Assembly: GCF_900115735.1 (NCBI RefSeq)
Contig: NZ_FOXO01000007.1
Span: 62,001 to 126,000, forward strand
DNA length: 64,000 nt
Source: Butyrivibrio proteoclasticus
GTDB lineage: Bacteria; Bacillota; Clostridia; Lachnospirales; Lachnospiraceae
Direction of reading: 5' to 3'
Under the pieces are notes generated by a model. The model was given only the letters and a program-made list of their open reading frames with translations, was not told the DNA's origin and ran no database searches. The position numbers and the translations under genes are program-made. Shown piece by piece: positions 41,981 through 50,539 of the stretch; position 1 is the first letter of the stretch; each line of letters starts with the position of its first letter.

Positions 41981-43143
41981 CAACTTGGAATGGTTATCGA
42001 AGAAAAGATGGCTCAGTTGGCTCTAGAAATTATGTGGCTGTCATCCCATCTGTAACCTGCGCAAATGACGTAGCAAATGCCATCTGCAGGGAGGTTCAGG
42101 GAACTGTTACCTACATGCATCATCAGGGATGCTGTCAGCTTCCACCTGATCTTGACAGGGTTACAGATACGCTTATCAGTTTGGGGAAAAGCCCTAACGT
42201 AGGAGCTGTGCTGATTGTAAGCCTTGGCTGTGAGGGAACCGATCATGCCAGAATGTATGAGGAGCTAAAGGCAACAGGTAAGCCAACAGAAATCATTCAC
42301 ATCCAGGCCCTTGGCGGAGTTTCAAAGGCTATACGAGAGGGAACTGACATAGCAAGAAGACTTGTAATAGAGATCTCAGGCCAGCAAAGGGAAAAGGCTG
42401 ACGTATCAGAAATAGTAATGGCAATTAAATGCGGCGCTTCTGATACCACCAGCGGAATGGCATCAAACTGCGTTATCGGATATGTGGCTGATAAGCTTGT
42501 TGACCTTGGGGCAACAGTAGTCTTTGGCGAGACTACAGAGTTCCTTGGAGGAGAACATCTTTTAGCTAAAAGAGCTGTCAATAAGCAGGTGGCAGATAAA
42601 ATATATCAGATCGTTACTGAAATGGAGGACAGAGCAAAGAGTATAGGCTGTGATATGAGAAGGGGACAGCCTACACCGGGAAATATTGCAGGAGGTCTTT
42701 CAAGTATAGAGGAAAAGAGCCTTGGAGCTATTGTAAAGAGCGGCACAAGACCAATTCAGGGTGTTTTGGAGTATCCGGAACACATTACTGATCAGAAAGG
42801 TCTTTGGATAAAGGATACGCCAGGAAGAGAACCTGAAATCCTTACCGGCATGGCTGCAACGGGGGCGCAGTTCATGTGCTTTTCAACAGGACGCGGAGCA
42901 CCACAGGGGTTCCCTAGCATGCCTGTAATCAAAATCTGTGGCAATCCAAATACTTATGAAAATATGAAGGACGATATGGACCTCAATGCCGGTCTTATCA
43001 TAACGGGAGAAAAAACTATAGAACAGGTAGGGGAAGAGGCATTTGATAAATTATTGCGGGTACTGAACGGAGAGATGACAAAAAATGAGGCGATTCAGTA
43101 TTTCAGCGCAATAGACATTCACTGTCTCGGACCTGTTATATAA
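41977..43143 (+). CDS. UxaA/SuyB-type dehydratase large subunit
   Basis: The overlap ATGA with the small subunit gene fixes the start at 41977. The 388 residues match the C-terminal UxaA domain: GYRRKDGSVGSRNYVAVIPS, CANDVANAI, HHQGCCQLPPD, VSLGCEGTD, IKCGASDTTSGMASNCVIGY, GETTEFLGGEH and PVIKICGNPNTY. Conserved Cys residues would hold the metal site. Split subunits of this size are annotated as SuyAB or as altronate-dehydratase-like; no sulfite-handling gene besides the nearby SulP transporter is present, so a sugar-acid dehydratase is equally likely. Confidence 0.87.
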   Translation: MTTWNGYRRKDGSVGSRNYVAVIPSVTCANDVANAICREVQGTVTYMHHQGCCQLPPDLDRVTDTLISLGKSPNVGAVLIVSLGCEGTDHARMYEELKATGKPTEIIHIQALGGVSKAIREGTDIARRLVIEISGQQREKADVSEIVMAIKCGASDTTSGMASNCVIGYVADKLVDLGATVVFGETTEFLGGEHLLAKRAVNKQVADKIYQIVTEMEDRAKSIGCDMRRGQPTPGNIAGGLSSIEEKSLGAIVKSGTRPIQGVLEYPEHITDQKGLWIKDTPGREPEILTGMAATGAQFMCFSTGRGAPQGFPSMPVIKICGNPNTYENMKDDMDLNAGLIITGEKTIEQVGEEAFDKLLRVLNGEMTKNEAIQYFSAIDIHCLGPVI

Positions 43144-43174
43144 AATTCACAAAAAGTGAAAGGGGGTTTCTTTT

Positions 43175-44635
43175 ATGAATCCAGTATTAGCAATGCTTAT
43201 CGGTATTGTTGTGATGATGGTTCTCATCATCTGCACACGTCTTCATCCCTTCCCGGCGATGATCGTGTCTGCTATCTTTATTGCAATCCTTTCAGGAAAC
43301 GCACTTCTTGTTGGAACAGGTAATGAAGGTGGCAATCTTTTATCAGTTGCAGTAAGCACTGTAACTGGCGGTTTTGGAAGCACCATGACTTCCATTGGTA
43401 TTGTTATTGGCTTTGGTACAATAATGGGTATTTTTATGGAAAAGAGTGGAGCAGCCAAGAGAATGGCACTTACAATATTAAAACTTGTAGGTGTAAAAAA
43501 TGCAGATGTTGTTCTTGGACTTACAGGATTTGTTGTTTCTATTCCTGTATTTTGTGACAGCGGTTTTGTAATTCTTTCTTCTCTTGCAAAAGAGTTCTCA
43601 AGACTTACCAAGAAATCAATGGTATGGCTTGGCGGTATTCTTGGAATGGGCCTTTACATTACTCATTTCATGGTTCCTCCGACACCCGGACCACTTGCTG
43701 TTATCAGCACATTCCAGCAAAATGGCATAACAATTGATCTTGGACTTTTCATTATTGCAGGACTTCTTTTCTCAATTCCTCTTTTCATCGTATCAGTATT
43801 CTTATTCCGTTGGTTCGGTGAAAAGTATAAGGACAAATTCGTTGTTCCATCTGAGATTGACAGATCAAAATATACAGCAGATCAGCTTAAGGTTCTCGAC
43901 AGGATCGAAGCTAAGTTAAATGCAGGAAAAGACCTTGAAAATACAGATTTTGCTGAGCTTCTTTCAACAGAAAAGCTCCCTGGAGCATTTATTTCATTTA
44001 CAATTCTTCTTTTACCTGTAGTACTCATTCTTTTAAACACATTGGTAGGACAGACAGCACTTAAGGCCACAATGGTCGGACAAATCGTACAGTTCCTTGG
44101 AACACCAATCATCGCCCTTTTCATCTCTCTCTGCATTGGTGCATTTGGACTGGCAAAAGACCTTGATAACAAGACTGTAATTGCTATGATGGGAGAAGCT
44201 TGTAAGGACGCAGGTCCTATAGTATTTATCACAGCAGCCGGTGGTGCTTTAGGTGCTGTTGTTAAAGCAACAGGTGCAGCTCAGATAATGGCTAACGGAA
44301 TCGTAGCTATGGGTATTCCTGCAATCCTAGTTCCACTCCTCATTGGAACAATCATGAGATTCCCACAGGGTTCAGGAACAGTTGCAATGATCACAGGTTC
44401 AGCAATCGTAGCTCCTATGATGGCTACACTTGGAATCAATCCATATCTTGCAGCTTTGGCAGTCTGCCTTACAGCTATGATGCCTTCATTCCTTAATGAC
44501 TCTTACTTCCATGTTGTAACTAACTTCTCAGGAATGGACATCAAAACATCTCTAAAGACATGGACAATTTCAACATTTATTATTCCAATCTTTGGATCGA
44601 TTCTTATAATCATTCTTAGCTTGTTCATTCATTAA
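43175..44635 (+). CDS. GntP-family gluconate/hydroxy-acid permease
   Basis: ATG 43175 after GAAAGGGGG encodes 486 residues with about 12-14 helices. GntP-type motifs include ILGMGLYITHFMVPPTPGPL and a C-terminal PQGSGTVAMITGSAI; the opening block MLIGIVVMMVLIICTRLHPF is also typical. The family imports gluconate, glycerate, idonate or serine by proton symport. Being the last gene of the larA-like operon, it presumably imports the substrate of the racemase and dehydratase. A strong terminator follows. Confidence 0.92.
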   Translation: MNPVLAMLIGIVVMMVLIICTRLHPFPAMIVSAIFIAILSGNALLVGTGNEGGNLLSVAVSTVTGGFGSTMTSIGIVIGFGTIMGIFMEKSGAAKRMALTILKLVGVKNADVVLGLTGFVVSIPVFCDSGFVILSSLAKEFSRLTKKSMVWLGGILGMGLYITHFMVPPTPGPLAVISTFQQNGITIDLGLFIIAGLLFSIPLFIVSVFLFRWFGEKYKDKFVVPSEIDRSKYTADQLKVLDRIEAKLNAGKDLENTDFAELLSTEKLPGAFISFTILLLPVVLILLNTLVGQTALKATMVGQIVQFLGTPIIALFISLCIGAFGLAKDLDNKTVIAMMGEACKDAGPIVFITAAGGALGAVVKATGAAQIMANGIVAMGIPAILVPLLIGTIMRFPQGSGTVAMITGSAIVAPMMATLGINPYLAALAVCLTAMMPSFLNDSYFHVVTNFSGMDIKTSLKTWTISTFIIPIFGSILIIILSLFIH

Positions 44636-44650
44636 GACTATATGCGAAAG

Positions 44651-44695
44651 ATCCGGTCCAAATATACAGACTTTTGGACCGGATTATTTTTTTTA
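44651..44695 (+). terminator. Terminator of the hydroxy-acid operon
   Basis: ATCCGGTCCAAA (44651-44662) and TTTGGACCGGAT (44673-44684) form a perfect 12-bp stem, followed by TATTTTTTTT. Confidence 0.92.
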
Positions 44696-44768
44696 ACAGC
44701 TCGAAATTTGGTATAATTCTGATGATAAGTATTTTTATCAGAAATCGTATTATATGGGGAAAAAACGT

Positions 44769-45452
44769 ATGCCAACAAAAAAACTGCAGGTAAATACAAT
44801 AAGTCATCAGGTATATTCTATTATTAAAAAAGCTATTGTTTCAGGGGAGTATGCGCCGGGGTTCTGGCTTCAGGAAGTGGAGCTTTCCAAGGAGCTTGGA
44901 GTTAGCAGAAGCCCTGTTCGCGAAGCCCTAAAGCAATTATCTGCAGATGGGCTTGTAAAAGAAATTCCAAATAAGGGGACATTTGTAAGAGAATTTACAC
45001 AAAAAGAGATAATTGAGATATATGAGATAAGAGAGCTTTTAGAGTCCTACGCTATATTGAACCTTCCAAAAGAGCTTACAAAAGAGCAGCAAAAGAAGCT
45101 TACGGATTATAAAAAAGACTTTAAAAAGTACCATAAAGAAGATGATCTGGACATGTATATTGAAGTTGATTCCAAATTTCACAGATTTATCATTGAGTGT
45201 TGTGATAACAGTATTCTGATGGAGCTTTACAGAAAAGTCAGGAATATGAATATGCTATTTAGAATATTCTCTTTATCTACAAGAGAACGTTTTGATGAGT
45301 CTCAAAAAGAGCATTCAGATATAATTGATAAACTGATAAGTGGTGATTATAAAGGCGCAGACAGGATAAACAAAACTCATCTGACCTATGCAAAGGATAC
45401 AGCTTTGGAGCACTTGCTTGGAGAATGTTCTAAAGACGATGAGGATGAATAA
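44769..45452 (+). CDS. GntR-family regulator, FCD (FadR) subfamily
   Basis: ATG 44769 follows ATGGGGA at a spacing of 8 and is preferred over ATG 44754. The 227-residue protein has a GntR winged helix (about 5-70: SHQVYSIIKKAIVSGEYAPG, GVSRSPVREALKQLSADGLV) and an all-helical FCD domain (about 80-215) with the metal-ligand pattern D...H (DSKFHRFIIE), H (QKEHSDII) and H (NKTHLTYA). Such proteins release DNA on binding a small acid. An inverted repeat TTCTGAT/ATCAGAA upstream (44716-44742) may be its own operator; the palindrome at 40322 is a likely second target. Confidence 0.9.
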   Translation: MPTKKLQVNTISHQVYSIIKKAIVSGEYAPGFWLQEVELSKELGVSRSPVREALKQLSADGLVKEIPNKGTFVREFTQKEIIEIYEIRELLESYAILNLPKELTKEQQKKLTDYKKDFKKYHKEDDLDMYIEVDSKFHRFIIECCDNSILMELYRKVRNMNMLFRIFSLSTRERFDESQKEHSDIIDKLISGDYKGADRINKTHLTYAKDTALEHLLGECSKDDEDE

Positions 45453-45483
45453 ACAGGCTGCATAAGTATCAATGGGGGAAAAC

Positions 45484-46716
45484 ATGGGTATAAGAGAAGA
45501 TGCAAAAGAAATAATCAATGCTTCAATTGCAAGCGCACTACCTGATAATGCGGTAAAAAAAGCTCTTAAGAAGTTACCTGCATGTGATGGGAAAATATAT
45601 CTCGTCGCAATAGGTAAAGCTGCCTGGCAGATGACCAAGGCTGCAAAAGATGAACTTGGCGATAAAATTACAGATGGTGTGTGCATTACCAAGTATGATC
45701 ATGTTAAAGACCAGATAGAAGGGATCAGATGCTTTGAGGCAGGACACCCTGTTCTTGATGAAAACTCTGTAGCTGCAACAAAAGAAGCAGAAAAGCTTGT
45801 ATCAGGTCTTTCTAAAGATGACTTTGTTATTTTCCTTGTTTCAGGTGGCGGTTCAGCTTTGTTCGAAGATCCCAAGGTTCCACTGTCTGAACTTCAGGAT
45901 ATCAACAAGCAGCTTCTCTCATCGGGAGCAAGTATCACAGAGATAAACACTATAAGAAAGAGACTCTCAAATGTAAAGGGCGGCCGTTTTGCCAAAATGT
46001 GCGAACCGGCAACAGTTTTTTCAATTATCCTTTCAGATATAATCGGAGATCCTCTTGATATGATTGCTTCAGGGCCGGCGTATCCTGACTCAGCAACGAC
46101 TGAGGATGCAACTGGGATCATAAATAAATATAGCCTTAAAGTGATAGAAGATGTGAAAGCTCTTTTAACTGAGGAGACACCAAAAGAGCTATCTAATGTT
46201 AAAACTATAGTCACAGGAAGTGTTAAGCAGCTTTGTGCCTCTGCATCCATAAAGGCCAAGGAACTTGGATATGAACCTATTGTCCTGACAGCATGTCTTG
46301 ACTGTGAAGCAAAGGCAGCAGGGCAGTTTATTTCTGCCATTGCCAGAGAACACTCAAAAGATGGCAAAAAGCTTGCATATATCATGGGCGGTGAGACAGT
46401 AGTAAAGCTTACAGGAAAAGGTCTTGGTGGCAGGAACCAAGAGCTTGCCCTGGCTTGTGCAGAAGGCATTGGCGGACTTAAGAACGTATGTGTATTTTCC
46501 GTCGGAAGTGATGGAACAGATGGGCCAACAGACGCCGCAGGCGGCATTGTAGATGGCGATACAAAAGAAGCTCTTTTATCAAAAGAAATAACAATATCTG
46601 ATGTTCTTGCCAATAATGATTCATATAATGCATTAAAGCTCGTAGATGGTCTTGTTATAACAGGCCCCACTGGGACAAACGTTAATGATGTTGCAGTACT
46701 GCTGATAGGAGTTTAA
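45484..46716 (+). CDS. Glycerate 2-kinase (MOFRL type, type-2 glycerate kinase)
   Basis: ATG 45484 after TGGGGGAAA is preferred over ATG 45472. The 410-residue protein has the DUF4147 N-terminal domain with KIYLVAIGKAAWQMTKAA, FLVSGGGSALFEDP and NTIRKRLSNVKGGRFA, and the C-terminal MOFRL domain with GGETVVKLTGKGLGGRNQEL and FSVGSDGTDGPTDAAGG. These enzymes phosphorylate D-glycerate to 2-phosphoglycerate, feeding glycolysis. Next to the GntR regulator, it gives the locus an exit into central metabolism. Confidence 0.92.
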   Translation: MGIREDAKEIINASIASALPDNAVKKALKKLPACDGKIYLVAIGKAAWQMTKAAKDELGDKITDGVCITKYDHVKDQIEGIRCFEAGHPVLDENSVAATKEAEKLVSGLSKDDFVIFLVSGGGSALFEDPKVPLSELQDINKQLLSSGASITEINTIRKRLSNVKGGRFAKMCEPATVFSIILSDIIGDPLDMIASGPAYPDSATTEDATGIINKYSLKVIEDVKALLTEETPKELSNVKTIVTGSVKQLCASASIKAKELGYEPIVLTACLDCEAKAAGQFISAIAREHSKDGKKLAYIMGGETVVKLTGKGLGGRNQELALACAEGIGGLKNVCVFSVGSDGTDGPTDAAGGIVDGDTKEALLSKEITISDVLANNDSYNALKLVDGLVITGPTGTNVNDVAVLLIGV

Positions 46717-47048
46717 GTCAATAAAAATGCTATAAAAGAATATCGTTGTAGATTAGGGAGAGGATTCTTATGTGTGCAATTAGCATATATCAGAGTACTC
46801 TCTTTTTGTATATGCGTAAGTAATTGGCACCGTACGCCACTATTGACTGAGTCTGAGAAAAACGCCCTGCAGGCTTTGCCGACGGTGAGGATGATGGGAA
46901 CAGTAGATTTTCTCGCACCGTCAGATTCAGCATTGTAGCGTTTTCCTCAGAACCCGTCAATGGCAAGCACCTGCGGTGTGGCTAGGTTAAGGTGCCTCAG
47001 GATCCAATTCCGAGAACAGTAGGGGTGGCCACTTTCAAGAATATGTAG

Positions 47049-47252
47049 AGCTATATGCCCGCAGCTCCCAATGTAATTAGAGCTGAGATGCTGCTTTGGG
47101 CATATAGCTCGTTTTCAATAGTCCGGCCACCTGCAATCAGACAAGTTTTGGGCTCATAGCCTGATTTCAGACTTTACCCCTCATCATGGTGGCCCGAAGC
47201 TTGAAATCGGCCTATAAGCCCATTTGAACTTTCATGAGGGGTGTAACATCGC
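47049..47252. repeat. Nested inverted repeats in the left core of the element
   Basis: GAGCTATATGCCC (47049-47061) and GGGCATATAGCTC (47099-47111) are perfect 13-bp inverted repeats. GGGCTCATAGCC near 47151 pairs imperfectly with GGCCTATAAGCCC near 47211, and ACCCCTCAT with ATGAGGGGT (about 47177 and 47234). A related pair GGGCATATACG/CGTATATGCCC lies in the right core (about 47892 and 47990). The motif is repeatedly a variant of GGGCnTATAGC. Confidence 0.55.
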
Positions 47253-47462
47253 AAAAAGTTGCTATAAGGACAAAATTGTAAAAATCAGAGGTGACTGGAA
47301 GCTTTCCAAATCGCTATATGCTCAAAACAATTATTTCCACTGTATGGATTGTTATACGGACGGAATGACATGGATTTAATTAGCATAAGGATTCATGCAA
47401 ATCATTACAATGGCTATCTGGGGGCGATTCAAACATTGGATAAATATGGGAGTAGCGGGGAT

Positions 47463-47785
47463 GTAGGATAAAACCGAAAAAACTGTAATACTTATCCCAT
47501 TCAACCCAAGCCAATTTTCTGAGACGTGGGATAAAACATGAAATTTTATTGAAGTTATCCTACACTTTCAGCCTTCTGAACACTGCGCTTGAATGAAAAG
47601 TAGGATAAACGCGATAAAAACAATGGTTTTATCCTACAAACCAGCATAATTGTTAACAAAAATGATAAGAATAGTGGGAGAAAAACCCGCAAAAGTCAAA
47701 CACTTATCCTACTCATGAGAAAACACACTATACGGAATGTTAAATCCATAGGATAAGATGAACAATAATTAAGCACTTATCCCAC
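47463..47785. repeat. Five-unit array of GTRGGATAA / TTATCCYAC hairpins, 74-bp period
   Basis: Left arms begin at 47463, 47526, 47600, 47674 and 47748 (steps 63, 74, 74, 74); each is followed by its inverted partner, making units of 37-39 bases (ends 47499, 47563, 47637, 47712, 47785) separated by 35-36 bases in the 74-bp part. Unit 3 has perfect 10-bp arms GTAGGATAAA/TTTATCCTAC. Loops and gaps are unrelated in sequence, so only arms and phase are kept. No ORF. Confidence 0.7.
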
Positions 47786-48490
47786 ATCACTCCGGCATCT
47801 TTTTCAACATCTCCGGTTTGTCACAGTGAAATGGGTAAATAGTCATATTTTTAAGCTAACACATCCATCGACAAAATTTTTAGGAAGTGAAAATGGGCAT
47901 ATACGAGAAAAAATGGATTGCCACATCCATTGGATGAGTGAACTGAGACATATGATCAGCTATATGATGGTGCGTGAACTTCAAAAAAGCCGTATATGCC
48001 CAAAATCGCAAGTCAAAATCATTGTCGAATGGTGTTGTAAGCTCAAAAATCAGGCTATATTTCCAAAACATAATCTTCGCTCTCTTTACATTGGAAGCCG
48101 CAGGTATATAGTTCCAGATTTCCTTGAAAGTAGCCGCCCATACTGTTCTCGGAGTCAGAACCCGAGGTATTAAAACCCAGCCACACCGTAGGTGCTTGCC
48201 ATTGACGGGTTCTGAGGAAAACGCTACAATGCTGAATCCGACGGTGCGCGAATCTAATTACTGTTCCCATCATCCTCACCGTCGGCAAAGCTGACAAGGC
48301 GTTTTCCTCAGGTTCAGTCAATGGTGGCGTACGTAGCCGCAATCTAAAATTTTTAGAGAGTTAGAGAAGTCACTTACGCATATACAAATAAAAAGGATTT
48401 TTATTACATATCTTTTTCATTTTGTATCCCTCAACCACTATATGTGGTATAATTACAATATAAGTCATACAAATAGAGGGGGACCTACGC

Positions 48491-49882
48491 ATGAAGAAGA
48501 TCTACGTACTGGACACCAACGTTTTGATTCAGGCACCACACGCCTTAAAGTGCTTTGATGATAACGAGGTCGTTCTTCCGCTGGTAGTGTTAGAGGAGCT
48601 TGACGCCCACAAGAGAGATGAGGGCGAGAGAGGAGCGAATGTACGAGAGGCAATCAGAATTCTCGATCAGCTTCGAGGATCAGGCGATCTGGTTGCAGGT
48701 GTAGAGCTTGACAATGGGGGACTTCTTAGAGTTGAAAAGAACTTTAAAGATGTAGAACTCCCTAAGGATATGGCAGATTATAAATCTGATAATCGTATCC
48801 TGAAAGTATGTAAGGGTCTAAGTGAGGTATCCAAGTTTCAGGTAATTCTTGTAACTAAGGACATTCTGATGAGGATTAAGGCACAGCTCCTTAGTATTAA
48901 GTCAGAGGACTTCACAACAGAACAGGTTGCAGACCATGGCGAGCAGTATAGCGGACGAATATCTGTTTTTGCGCCGGAAGAAATCTTTAAGGATTTCAAG
49001 AAAAAAGGTATTCCTGTTGATAAAGTCTATTGCTGTGATGACGATGGAAATCAGTATTCACCTGAGCTGTATGAAAACGAATTTGTTATAGTAAGAGCAG
49101 ATCAGTCAACTAATAAAACCCAGATGGGCCGTGTATCTAAAGGCTTCATAAAAAAGCTTGAGTTTGAAAAGAGTCAGCCATATGGAGTTAAACCCAGAAA
49201 TGCCGGACAGTATTTCCTTCAGGAAGCGCTCATGCAGCCTGCTGATGTAGCTCCGCTTGTAATTGTAAAGGGCATGGCTGGTACAGCCAAGACATTTTAT
49301 TCACTTGCTGTAGGTCTTGAAAAGATGATAAACAGACCGACTGGTGAATATCGAAGGATTCTTGTCTGCAGACCAAACTCTCAGTTTGATGATGATATTG
49401 GTTTTCTCCCCGGCGATGAACAGGAGAAGATATCACCTCTTATGAGACCGATTATCGACAACCTTGAGCAGCTCATTGACTCCAATGAAGAAGAGAGATA
49501 TAAGGATGAAAAAGAGCTGCAGGGAAAGACAGATGAGGTCTTTGAAAGAGGAATCGTTCAGTGTGAAGCATTAAACTTCATCAGAGGAAGGTCAATACTT
49601 AAGACCTATCTTATTATTGATGAAGCTCAGAACATGACTCCAACTCAGGCAAAAGGAATCATTACAAGAGCCGGAAAGGACACCAAGATAATCCTTTTAG
49701 GTGATCCTAACCAGATAGACAGACCTTTCCTTGATGAGAGGACAAATGGTTTGTCATATGCTTCAGAGCATATGAAGGGAAGTCCTTATGCATGGCAGAT
49801 ATCCCTTTCTGCAGCAGAGTGCGAGAGAAGTAAACTTGCTATGGATGCTATTGAGAGAATGAAGGACAAAAAGTATTTTTAA
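48491..49882 (+). CDS. PIN-PhoH protein (PhoH2-like RNase/ATPase)
   Basis: ATG 48491 after AGAGGGGGAC encodes 463 residues. The N-terminal PIN nuclease (about 1-140) has YVLDTNVLIQAP, LVVLEELDAHK and DNRILKVC acidic residues. The PhoH ATPase (about 225-460) has Walker A VKGMAGTAKTFYS (GMAGTAKT, Ala in place of the usual Gly) and Walker B YLIIDEAQNMTP, then GDPNQIDRPFLDE. PhoH2 proteins unwind and cleave RNA in studied bacteria. Monocistronic, with a terminator behind. Confidence 0.92.
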   Translation: MKKIYVLDTNVLIQAPHALKCFDDNEVVLPLVVLEELDAHKRDEGERGANVREAIRILDQLRGSGDLVAGVELDNGGLLRVEKNFKDVELPKDMADYKSDNRILKVCKGLSEVSKFQVILVTKDILMRIKAQLLSIKSEDFTTEQVADHGEQYSGRISVFAPEEIFKDFKKKGIPVDKVYCCDDDGNQYSPELYENEFVIVRADQSTNKTQMGRVSKGFIKKLEFEKSQPYGVKPRNAGQYFLQEALMQPADVAPLVIVKGMAGTAKTFYSLAVGLEKMINRPTGEYRRILVCRPNSQFDDDIGFLPGDEQEKISPLMRPIIDNLEQLIDSNEEERYKDEKELQGKTDEVFERGIVQCEALNFIRGRSILKTYLIIDEAQNMTPTQAKGIITRAGKDTKIILLGDPNQIDRPFLDERTNGLSYASEHMKGSPYAWQISLSAAECERSKLAMDAIERMKDKKYF

Positions 49883-49903
49883 TTGAACAATGCGCTTGAT
49901 CTG

Positions 49904-49939
49904 ACTGGCTTATGCGTTTTGCATGAGCCAGTTTTTTTA
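49904..49939 (+). terminator. Terminator of the PhoH gene
   Basis: ACTGGCTTATGC (49904-49915) and GCATGAGCCAGT (49921-49932) pair with a short loop and are followed by seven T. Confidence 0.9.
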
Positions 49940-49996
49940 TTTCATAGAAGATTCCTTTAAAGCCATCTCCTTTATCAAAGATTAATCAATATTTTA

Positions 49997-50164
49997 TTGA
50001 CATTATTTTTCAAAAAGGATATTATTTAGAAAAAGAAGTTAGCAATAGCTAACAAGAATCATTATAATTTTCCTAATAAAAAATAAATATTAAATTGTGC
50101 AAAACCTGTTGTTGACAAAAAATATCAGTTAGAATAAACTAACATTTGGTTAGCAAGAGGTAAC
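49997..50164 (+). promoter_or_regulatory. Tandem feo promoters with three 16-bp operators
   Basis: Promoter 1: TTGACA (49997-50002), 17 bases, TATTAT (50020-50025), with operator GTTAGCAATAGCTAAC (50038-50053) at the start point. Promoter 2: TTGACA (50112-50117), 17 bases, TAAACT (50135-50140), overlapped by GTTAGAATAAACTAAC (50128-50143). A third, GTTAGCAAGAGGTAAC, is at 50149-50164. The GTTAG-N6-CTAAC shape is that of DtxR/IdeR-type metalloregulators, consistent with iron repression. Confidence 0.75.
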
Positions 50165-50180
50165 GAAAAGGAGTACTGAT

Positions 50181-50393
50181 ATGACATTAAATGAAGCTGT
50201 ACTTGGTCAAGAGTATGTTGTTACTGGCGTAGATACAGGTGATGATGAGGACATGAAGAGTTTTCTCTTTTCACTTGGATGCTATAGCGGAGAGAAGATC
50301 ACAGTTGTAGATAAGAAGCGTAATCTTGTAGTTGCAATCAAGGATGCAAGATATAACATCGATCCTGAACTTGCAAGCGCTATTACAATCTGA
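50181..50393 (+). CDS. feoA: FeoA ferrous iron transport accessory protein
   Basis: ATG 50181 after AAAGGAG encodes 70 residues forming the SH3-like FeoA fold: VVTGVDTGDDEDMKSFLFSL, GCYSGEKITVVDKKRNLVVA and IKDARYNIDPELASAI. It is a cytosolic partner of FeoB. It is the first gene of the feo cluster, downstream of the operators. A hairpin terminator separates it from feoB, so feoA may be made in excess. Confidence 0.93.
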   Translation: MTLNEAVLGQEYVVTGVDTGDDEDMKSFLFSLGCYSGEKITVVDKKRNLVVAIKDARYNIDPELASAITI

Positions 50394-50408
50394 TCATTAT
50401 CTGAAAGA

Positions 50409-50463
50409 CTGGCATATCAATTTATGCCAGATATTTTTTCACAGGCTGTTAGCCATAAGTAAC
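50409..50463 (+). promoter_or_regulatory. feoA-feoB intergenic terminator and fourth operator
   Basis: CTGGCATA (50409-50416) and TATGCCAG (50423-50430) form a stem followed by ATATTTTTTC. Then GTTAGCCATAAGTAAC (50448-50463) repeats the feo operator with the same 16-bp layout. feoB may therefore have both readthrough and its own regulated transcription. Confidence 0.65.
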
Positions 50464-50539
50464 TTAGTTTGCTCGGATTCATCGTAAGGTGCGTCCCTGA
50501 TAAATAAAATACAATTAGTTTATTTCAGGAGGAAAAGAA

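Larger units (their letters stand above)
46807..48386. mobile_element. 1.58-kb gene-free element with long inverted arms
   Basis: TGTATATGCGTAAGT (46807-46821) and its exact complement (48372-48386) mark the ends. Inside are imperfect inverted arms of about 265 bases, 46826-47088 and 48076-48345; the right arm has about 37 extra bases near its outer end. Each arm folds on itself: 46836-46964 and 48198-48328 are long hairpins with outer GCCAnnATTGAC/GTCAATGGC and inner GACGGTG/CACCGTC stems. No transposase or credible ORF is present. It fits a non-autonomous mobile element or a large structured-RNA locus and fills the gap between glycerate kinase and phoH. Confidence 0.6.

Noticed and set aside
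47463-47785. CRISPR array in the 1.58-kb element
   Set aside because: The conserved parts are 9-10-bp inverted arms, not a 24-40-bp direct repeat with unique spacers, and there are no cas genes.
47826-48173. 115-residue ORF inside the inverted-repeat element
   Set aside because: It runs from unique core into the right arm, lacks a ribosome binding site and has no protein-like pattern.
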